Source: Emydura subglobosa (taxonomy: Eukaryota; Chordata; Testudines; Chelidae). From it: a stretch of DNA of 64,000 nt. The translations under genes and the position numbers were made by a program. Below the pieces are notes generated by a model that had not been told where the DNA came from, did not search any database, and saw nothing but the letters and a program-made list of their open reading frames with translations. The DNA lies in contig ML680055.1 in NCBI GenBank assembly GCA_007922225.1, forward strand, positions 3,716,543 through 3,780,542. The letters are read 5' to 3'. Shown piece after piece: positions 56,771-64,000 of the stretch (positions are counted from its first letter, which is position 1; every line of letters starts with the position of its first letter).

Positions 56771-57517
56771 TCACATCTGGTTTGTTCGTTCTCCCATCCT
56801 CTCTTTTCTCCATCCTCCTAAAGACAGCTAGCCAGCCACGAAGGCGAAAGGGCCTGACCAGTCGCCCATTTGAAGTGGCTGAGAATCTTTCCATTGACCT
56901 CCATCAGTTTTGACTCAGGTTCTAGCTCCAGAGATGTGATCAGTTGCATGTGTGGTGGAGAAGGGGGGATTGGAAAGTAGATTTTTGTCCTTGCCTTTAA
57001 TGCCATGCATTTGGCCACTTTCACGGTCTTTTTTGTCATTCTTCTAAGAAAACGCTAACTATCCCCATGGTGCAAATAACAGGCACTAAGCCAAATCCCC
57101 GTTGTGCAGTAGGAAACATTTAGAGACAAACAATTCGCATCGCCTTGGTTGCTATGAGCCTTTTTATCTCACAGCTGCGATGGCGTTCACCAGTAAGCGC
57201 CAGCAATCAGGCTGGAGTGGAGAAGGCAGAGAGAGGTGTTCTGGAGCGAGAAGCCATGGTGGCCTCCAGCAGATGAAATAGACACAGGTCTTGGAACATC
57301 AAAAAGACAATAAAAGTGGCTTTGAATTTCCTCCACCAAGAGAATCAACCTCTGTGAAATGAATTAATTTCTGTAATGCTCACCATGGAGATGCTGTTGG
57401 GTCTCTGTTGCTGGCAGGAATAGAAGCACCTGATCTGGTGGGAGGATCAAAATATAGAAGAAAACTTGGGCTAGACTCAGGCTTTGTGCACAGAGAGGAT
57501 AATGTGGGACAACAAAA
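56771..57517. other. Unassigned sequence
   Basis: No recognised gene or repeat. Confidence 0.4.
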
Positions 57518-57740
57518 GGTATGCCTACGCTGCGATCACCAGGTGTGACTGCTGCTCATGGAGACACACCTGCTTGCTTACGACAGCAGAGAAGCTGTGG
57601 GAGTGCGAGCTGTGCAAACCCACCCGGGACTCTGGGTAACGACTTGTGTGCTCTCCTGCACGGACGTCATGCTGCTAGGGTTTCCCTGGTGCTTGAGCTA
57701 GCTCAGATATGCCTACACGCTCTCGAGTCACTCCAGAGAA
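57518..57740. mobile_element. GTCTACAC-type DNA transposon, truncated right end
   Basis: Left end aggtatgcctacgctgcgat; internal atatgcctacacgctctcga. The plus frame 57521-57817 is not recognised. Confidence 0.5.
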
Positions 57741-57794
57741 CATCCATGGATCCAAGAGATGCTTTCCTTTGTTTTAACTGGGCCCCCAAAAGCA

Positions 57795-58050
57795 TTAAAT
57801 GCATTCATGGAGGATAGGTCCATCCGTGGCTATTAGCCAAGATGGTCGGGGATGCAACCGCATGTTCTGGGTCTCCCTAACCTCTGACCGCCCGATGCTG
57901 GGACTGGACGACGGGATGGATCACTCAATAATTGCCCTGTTCTGTTCATGGCCTCTGAAGCACCTGGCATTGGCCAGCCACTGTCTGAAGACGGGATACT
58001 GGGATAGATGGACCATTGCTCTGACCCAGTAAGGCCATTCTTATGAGACA
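57795..58050 (+). mobile_element. L3/CR1-like LINE 3' end
   Basis: ataggtccatccgtggctat, tagccaagatggtcggggat, aagcacctggcattggccag, gacgggatactgggatagat, ggaccattgctctgacccag, taaggccattcttatga. The longest copy of this tail in the window; short remnants are at 4490 and 6545. Confidence 0.82.
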
Positions 58051-58959
58051 GAGGGGCTAGAATTAAAGTAGGAAGCTAGCTTCACATACAAACGAAAAGG
58101 GTGGGGGTCTTCAAAGAGGCCTAAGGGTACCCAGAATTGGGTATCTCATTCCCCTAGGCTCCTTTTAAAGCTTCAGCCAAAAAGAGTTAGTTGAGTAAGA
58201 TTAATGCATTTCAGACAGCCCGGCAGGAGGGGTCACAATTGGTAAAGAAGCTCGTTAAATCCCCCAACACCACCAGAGTTGTTTGGTACAGAGCTATCAT
58301 TTGTGGGCTTGTGACGATCTCTAGGAAAAGAGTCAAGTTTGCCCGAGATGCACCTAGTGTGAACAATGCCCCTTGTTTCCAATGTGGTGTGGTAGCATCC
58401 TTGCTGAGGTCTTTCTGACATGGGTTTTTAATCCCTGCGCAATGCATCGCACTCAGCAGGAACACAGCACACTCAGCATGTGCCCCCAGTCAAAGCTCCC
58501 TGCTGGCACCAGCCTGCCTGCAATTCCCTCTTGCCTGCTTTTAAACCATGTGCTAATTAAAAGGCAGAAACAGACCCAGGAACATTGCTAATAGTGCCTC
58601 CATGGGCCAATTTCCCCACGGTTTGTTGCCTTTCCACAGTCTGCTGAGGGTAATCAAATGATCCGGTACTTGCGAATGACCCAGCCGATCTCTCCCACAG
58701 ATGTTGCAGCTTCATATCAGGAGGGGTAAAAGATTATGTATTTTCGGCTCAGGTTAAATGACGATGCCCATTTCTCTCTACCCCTCCCTTCCTACAGCAG
58801 ATGGCAGTGACCCATATCCATGGCAAAGATACGGGGGTGGAGGAGAGAAACAGATTTGGAACTATGAATTTTGTAGATTTGTCCGGTTACCTCTTTGGCC
58901 TGAAACACATCCGCTATTTCTGTAAATACAGGTGTGTGCGTGCAACATCTGAGAGGTCC
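58051..58959. other. Unassigned sequence
   Basis: Frames on both strands at 58191-58465 and 58792-59082 are mutual shadows; no domain recognised. Confidence 0.4.
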
Positions 58960-59105
58960 TGGAAACAGAAAAGTGTTACCAAAAACAAACCCACACAAAA
59001 ATTTTTTTTTTCTAGTGGAAAAAACTGGAACTTGAACTTTTCTGTGATTTTTGTTTGTTTTGAAAACTTTCATGGGAAATAATTTCTCTGTTCTACCCAG
59101 CTCTA
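58960..59105. mobile_element. AT-rich MITE, right end visible
   Basis: aactttcatgggaaataatt, then ctgttctacccagctc plus TA (59104-59105), the canonical right end. The left part is missing or unrecognisable. Confidence 0.65.
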
Positions 59106-59159
59106 GTTATGGGGCATTCAGAAGCCTGCACAAAATCTTAGCAAACATTTTTTTCTCTA

Positions 59160-59260
59160 GCCCAATATCTAGATTGGAGAAACTGAGACACAGAGAGATG
59201 AAGTGACTTGCTCAAGGCGGCGCAGAGAGGCGACAACAGAATACAAATTGTGTGATTCCT
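59160..59260 (-). mobile_element. MIR SINE fragment
   Basis: On plus: ttggagaaactgagacacag, agagatgaagtgacttgctc, aaggcggcgcagagagg. Confidence 0.8.
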
Positions 59261-59439
59261 CTCCTATTCCTGATCCTGTAACATCTTTACAGAAACTAAG
59301 CAATTGTTTGCATGGCAAAGTAATGCTGGGAAAGCATTTAAAGTATTTTTACTGCTTCCACTACAATTTAATAGAACTCACTTGTTCTCCTTGTCCACTG
59401 AAGAAAGGAGAAGAAGTAATGTGCTTAATCTGCAGCTAG

Positions 59440-59670
59440 AGAGATTTAGGTTAGAGAGTAGGAAAACCTTCTAACTTTAAGGGTAGTTAAGCTCTAGAAC
59501 AGGCTTCCAAGAGAGGTTGTGAAATCCCCATCACTGGAGGTTTTTAAGAACAGGTTGGACAAACCCCTGTCATGGATGATCTAGGTTTGTTTGGTCCTGC
59601 CTCAGCTCAAGGAACGAGCTGACCTCTCGAGGTCCCTTCCAGCCCTACATTTCTATGATTCTATGGACAG
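59440..59670 (+). mobile_element. CR1 LINE 3' end
   Basis: agagatttaggttagagagt, ggcttccaagagaggttgtg, ggaggtttttaagaacaggt, tggacaaacccctgtcatgg, then gtcccttccagccctacatt and tctatgattctatgg. It ends with the octamer-type tail. Confidence 0.92.
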
Positions 59671-59884
59671 GAGATAGAGGCAGCCCCAGGTGAGAGCCTA
59701 CTCTCTGCATTTCTCTGGCAAGAGCTCCACAGGTCCATTTCAGAGTCACTGCTTTTGAGCGCTGAATGTGAAAAAATGTGGTGGTGAGAATTTTTATCAT
59801 CTCTGTTAGATCTCCGTTTCTGGGGTACGTGAGCAGCTCACCACCTTTCACTTATTTCTCTTCCTCACATCCAGAGCAAAGTTG

Positions 59885-60020
59885 GGCAGTGTTCTTATCC
59901 CCATTTTAAAGAGGGGAACCAAGGCCCAGAGCAGCTAAGTGACTTGCCCAAGGTCCCGCCATGAGTCTGCAGCAGATCAGGGAATGGCAAAGAGGGCTCC
60001 TAAATCTCAGACTAGCGCTG
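59885..60020 (-). mobile_element. MIR SINE
   Basis: On plus: ttatccccattttaaagagg, ggaaccaaggcccagagcag, ctaagtgacttgcccaaggt, cccgccatgagtctgcagca. Confidence 0.87.
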
Positions 60021-60559
60021 TAGCAGGAGTGGAGAGAATTCTCTTATGAGCCTTCCTCTGAAGCACCTGGAGTGTAACTGACTCTGCTGCTTGCAGAGCT
60101 GTGTTAACTCTGAGTGCCTGGGGCTTCGTCAGCCACATGAGTTGCAGAATTGAATGTTCTTAATTGGGTTGTCTTTTTTTCTGTCTGTCGAGGTTAGGAA
60201 AGGTTTACCAAATGTTTTAGCAGTTGCTCTAGTAGCTGCTTGTTGCTAGTTTGAATGGAGCAGTTGGAACTGACACTGTGATAGGAAAGATGTAAGTAGT
60301 TGATGGGGGAACTGAGTGAAGCGCAGGAAAAAAGATCAGCCTGAGGAAAGAAGGTCCGGATGGTGAATCCATTTCAGTCCACCAAGCCCCCTGATCATCT
60401 TAGGGCAAGACTTGCTTTGATTGTTACAGCTAGCTAGCTTACCATCAGGGAAACGACTCTGTCATTGCCTGCTGTTAAATAAAGGTTTGAAAGAAGACCC
60501 TAGATTCTGTCTAGTTTTCCCCACACCACCACCAAAGCTTAAGCGCCTGGGAGAATCTT
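60021..60559. other. Unassigned; possible LTR tail
   Basis: aaataaaggtttgaaagaag at 60478-60497 looks like a poly-A signal region of a retroelement, but no matching U3 or TATA is evident. Confidence 0.3.
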
Positions 60560-60615
60560 GGGTGTTGTAGTAACAAGTGCACTAACCACTGGACCATCCT
60601 TCCTCTTTGGCGCCT
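60560..60615 (-). mobile_element. MIR SINE head fragment
   Basis: On plus: aacaagtgcactaaccactg then gaccatccttcctctttgg. Confidence 0.6.
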
Positions 60616-62439
60616 TCTTTATCATCTAAAACAAACCTGGCGCATTCCAGTCCGATGGGGCTCTCCTCCACCCACTGCCTGCAACCCCCAGCCACTTCTT
60701 GTCAACGTGGGGGCTGGCTGTACCGAGACCGTTCCTAGCCGTGTGGCTGCAGGATGTGGTAGCCGAGAGGCACCTCTCCCTTTCAGCACGCGGCGACAGG
60801 CCTCGCTTCTGGCATCACTGTTCAGGAGGTAATTTTCCACTCTCCCCCCCTATTCCCGGCATTATTTCTGAAGCCTTCACCGGAGACACTGAACTTCTGG
60901 CTTCTAAATGGTACTTAACCCTATCCCAGGTCACCACATGTTTTCCTGGCCTGAAAAAGCTTTTAGTTCTTATGATGTCAAGCCACTGTCATTGAGTAAC
61001 AAGTGTTCCCATCCCTCCATGCTAAATGAATAGTTCTCTTCTATTCTCTGGCATGGTTCAACCTGGTGAATATTTATGGACTAATCTCTTCATTATGGAT
61101 CCTTGGGTTTTTTTTAATCAGTCTCATTAGACTCAGAGGCAATTTAATAAAGGAGCCTGGCATTAGAGCATCTTCTTTTACATCATGAGACCTTTAACGA
61201 CCACAGAGCAGACGGGTCCCTCTGTTAACATCTCTCGAGAAGGGCAACATTTCCAATTGTTTCTCCTCCAGCTCGTGTGCTCCAAATGTTAAGTTCCTCT
61301 TTGTGTTCCATTCATGGGAAGGCATTGCTGCAGAGACCTATTTGATCTAACCAGCAGGTCTCGCTGCCGAGGTTATAATTACACTGGAAGTCAAAGCCCA
61401 GCAAGTTTTGCAGCCTGACAGATGAAATATTTTAGGAGAGAGAAACTGAAGGATTTGCAGGAGTGTTGCCGCAGCATCGCATTCAATACGCCTTGCCCTC
61501 TTTTCCCTCGGGCGGCTGGCTGCTGGGATTCTCTTTCGTCTTTTGTTGTTCTCATTTTGTGTGTGAATAGAAGGAATGAGTTCAGTGACTGTATTTCCCA
61601 GATTGCAACAATAATGTGGCCATTTATCACAGGCACCTGCCTCATTGCATACTGCATCAGCATCAGTGATGTGTTCTTCATTCATATAGATTGTTACATC
61701 CAGGAAAACAGTGTTTCAAGACCCCTCTGGACTCTGAAAGAATATCTGGGACTAGCAAGAGGTTAGCAACAGATAAGCCAGTTTGGGGACGGTAGAAAGC
61801 AGGCTGACACGTGGGGGAAAGATATTGCCCAGCATGCTGAATAGATAACAATTTCCCCTCTCTAGCAAATTGCTCAGGAATCAGTTTGTAGATCAACTGT
61901 ATACATCCCTGGCACTTGCCCAGTCCCGTTATCACTGCCAGGCAGGTGCCGGGGGCTAACTGGAAGTACACACCTGATCTAAGATAAGCAATAGGCTCTG
62001 GAAAAATTGGGACATCCTTGTAATAAGACAGTGAATCTAGTTTAATGTGGGAAACCAACAGTTGCCCTGAAAATTAGCAGCTAAAATTTCACCCTCCATC
62101 CTGACACCTAGTGTTTCACGGGAAGATCCCATGGCAATCTCTCATGGGCTGGCTGTGAGCTTCATATCGCAAAGGACTGAGATTAGAGGGTTCCCACAAT
62201 GCATCCCAGGGAACCGCTAAGTTAAAAGGATCACTGGTATGGAAAAGTCCAACATAAACAAATGAGGAATAAGGCTGAAATTCCCAAAGGTGCCTAAAGG
62301 ATTTAGATGATGAAACCAATAATAGGGTGTTATAGACGCTGTATAGGGCACCACAACATTTCTCCTACAACTCTGTGGAATTTAATAGTGAACAGCCTTG
62401 GTGGAGCTGTTTTGGAGAGATCCTGTAGAAAACTCCTGC
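60616..62439. other. Long unassigned stretch
   Basis: About 1.8 kb. Overlapping frames on both strands at 61347-61766 (112 and 114 codons) and 61678-62058 (126 codons) have no recognised domain. Free of recognised repeats and so a candidate for conserved non-coding sequence or a distant unrecognised exon. Confidence 0.4.
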
Positions 62440-62995
62440 AGGGATGGACACTGGAGGTCTATTTGGCTCTGACGAGGCCTGAGCTGGAGTACTGTACCCT
62501 GTTCTGGGTGCCGCATTCTAAGGATGTGGACAAACTGGAGAAAGTGTAGAGGAAAGCAACAAAAATGACAAAAGGTTCAGAAAACCCGACCTATGGGGAA
62601 AGCTTAAAAAAATGGTGCCTGTTTTTTCTTGAGAAAAGAGGTGGGGGAGGGACCTGATAACAGGGTAAGGGCTGTTACAAAGAGGATGGTGATCAATTGT
62701 TCTCCATGCCCACTGAAGTCAGTACAAGTAATAATGGGCTTGATCTGCAGCATGGGAGGTTTAGGTTAGAGGTTAGGAAAAACTTGTGAACTATAATGAG
62801 AGTTAAGCGCTGCCCAGGTTACCAAGGGAGGTGATGCAATCCTTGTCCTTGGAGGTTTTTAAGAACAAGTTGGACAAACCCCTGCCAGGGGTGGTCTAGG
62901 TTTTCTTGGTCCCTGCCTCAGTGCAGAGGGCTGGACTTGGTGACGTCTCAAGGCTGAGTCCAGCCCAACATTTTTATGATTCTACATTCTTAAAG
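62440..62995 (+). mobile_element. CR1 LINE 3' portion (ORF2 end plus 3' UTR)
   Basis: The frame ending at 62549 closes with ALTRPELEYCTLFW and DVDKLEKV, the CR1 block (L-x-R-P-x-L-E-Y-C-x-x-F-W). Decayed sequence follows, then ggttagaggttaggaaaaac, ggaggtttttaagaacaagt, tggacaaacccctgccaggg, ggtccctgcctcagtgcaga and the tail tttttatgattctac. 5'-truncated and with frameshifts. Confidence 0.92.
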
Positions 62996-63326
62996 ATAAG
63001 TGCATAACTCGGTGTTTCACTGGACTGGGCTCAGGCCAAAGTGCCTGGCATTATAAGAAGTGAGAGCCATACATTCAAGTGAGAGGAACTTTTTCAGCTC
63101 CATGACTTATTTCCTTGTCAGAGTTTACACAAGGATAACATCAGCAGAAGCCAATCAGAAACCTCTCTTTGGTTCCAGTGCCCGAACAGCAATCCTTTAT
63201 TATTGACCCATGATTGCAGATGTGCAAACATTTGGTTTGATACATCTATTGCTCTTCATCACGCGGTGGAACTGCTGCCACACTTCTGTAAATCAGCCAC
63301 CTGCAAACCAGAGGAGAAGCCCCTCC
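62996..63326. other. Unassigned sequence
   Basis: No recognised gene or repeat. Confidence 0.4.
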
Positions 63327-63344
63327 TAATAATAATAATAATAA
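63327..63344. repeat. (AAT)n microsatellite
   Basis: About six AAT units, followed by AT-rich sequence to about 63400. Confidence 0.9.
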
Positions 63345-63578
63345 ATAAAAATACATTTACAATTTATTATTAATAATTCTAAGAATAATAAGTTGGCAAC
63401 TTATTTCTAACATGGCTCTAGGAAGAAGAGCAATCTAATGTTGAAAGAGGAAATTAGATAAATCATATAATCTTACTTCAAAGGCTCCTTTCATTGGGCT
63501 GATAAGGATGTGAATGGCAGCTTGAACCAGGCACATTTTAAATGTTCCCGAATGTTACATGTTGTTGCCTAATAATTC

Positions 63579-63622
63579 TGTGTGTGCGCGCGTGTGTGCG
63601 TGTGCACACACACGTGCACGTG
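63579..63622. repeat. 44-nt alternating pyrimidine-purine tract
   Basis: Every dinucleotide from 63579 to 63622 is pyrimidine-purine (TG, CG or CA), 22 in a row, including a central CGCGCG and a palindromic tgtgcacaca region. Such tracts can adopt left-handed Z-DNA under supercoiling. Confidence 0.95.
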
Positions 63623-63934
63623 ACAGACAGTAGCTAGCAGAGCAGGTGATGGAGAGTTCAAAGATGCACTTATAGCTCTTTAGAAGAGATGCCATTGCTA
63701 TCTAATTCTTCATTCTCTTTCCCTTCCTCTGTTTTCTTTCAACATCTAAGCATCTTACTCACTTAAAGGAAGATCGGCCGCTGCCCCTTGTTCCCCATTT
63801 GAGATCAGAATCCTCTCTTCGATCCCGATCCTGCAACCTGTTCTATGTAGGGGTCCAAAGTAACGTCACAGCGGTAGCTGTGCATATGATTGCAATGTCA
63901 CACCCAGAGGGAAAGGCTAATTCAGTGGAAAAGG

Positions 63935-64000
63935 TATAAGACAGGGAGTCAGGACTCCTGGGCTCTTTTCCTAGTCTACCACTGACCTGCTGTACGGCCT
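63935..64000 (+). mobile_element. MIR SINE, cut by the window end
   Basis: gacagggagtcaggactcct, gggctcttttcctagtctac, cactgacctgctgtacggcc. Confidence 0.85.

Noticed and set aside
1..64000. CRISPR array, bacterial operon or phage content
   Set aside because: No regularly spaced identical repeats, no compact gene packing or ribosome binding sites; the repeat families are those of a vertebrate genome.

Overview
The window reads as non-coding DNA from a sauropsid reptile, most likely a turtle, with a crocodilian the next best guess. The evidence is its repeat content. There are many CR1 LINE copies, some with the ATTCTATG-type octamer tail. There are many old MIR/CORE-type tRNA-derived SINEs, L2- and L3-like LINE tails, and retrovirus-like or Gypsy-like solo LTRs. 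There are also numerous short DNA transposons whose ends carry the GTCTACAC motif. I found no host protein-coding exon, tRNA, rRNA or CRISPR array. The longest open frames (up to about 160 codons) are chance frames or LINE debris. The window is therefore intergenic or deep intronic, and the annotation is mainly a map of repeats and their nesting.

Layout. 1-8.7 kb: a decayed CR1 reverse-transcriptase region (113-960), a CR1 tail, MIR copies, a ~730 bp diverged inverted repeat (5585-6320) and a CR1 3' end (7815-8661). 8.7-14 kb: AT-rich sequence, two GTCTACAC hAT-like elements and the first AT-rich TA-flanked MITEs. 14-22 kb: three LTRs (14.1, 17.8 and 20.2 kb) and a Penelope-like foldback insertion inside a MIR (21.5 kb). 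22-39 kb: hAT-like remnants, MIRs, more LTRs (28.6, 29.3, 33.7 kb) and several nested insertions (31.2, 36.7, 37.5 kb). 39-50 kb: AT-rich MITEs, a SINE/CR1 cluster at 47 kb, a hAT/Charlie-like element with a readable 8-bp target duplication (47.9-48.3 kb) and an L2 ORF fragment (48.8-49.6 kb). 50-64 kb: sparse MIR, L2, L3 and CR1 tails, a complex element at 55.9-56.7 kb and a 44-nt unbroken alternating pyrimidine-purine run at 63.6 kb.

Nothing here works as an operon or pathway. The relations that can be read are historical: MIR SINEs are the oldest layer, DNA transposons and MITEs landed in them (several at the same MIR position), and CR1 and LTR elements came among and after them. Family names rest on recognising sequence by eye without a database search, and repeat boundaries are usually good to about 10-30 bases.
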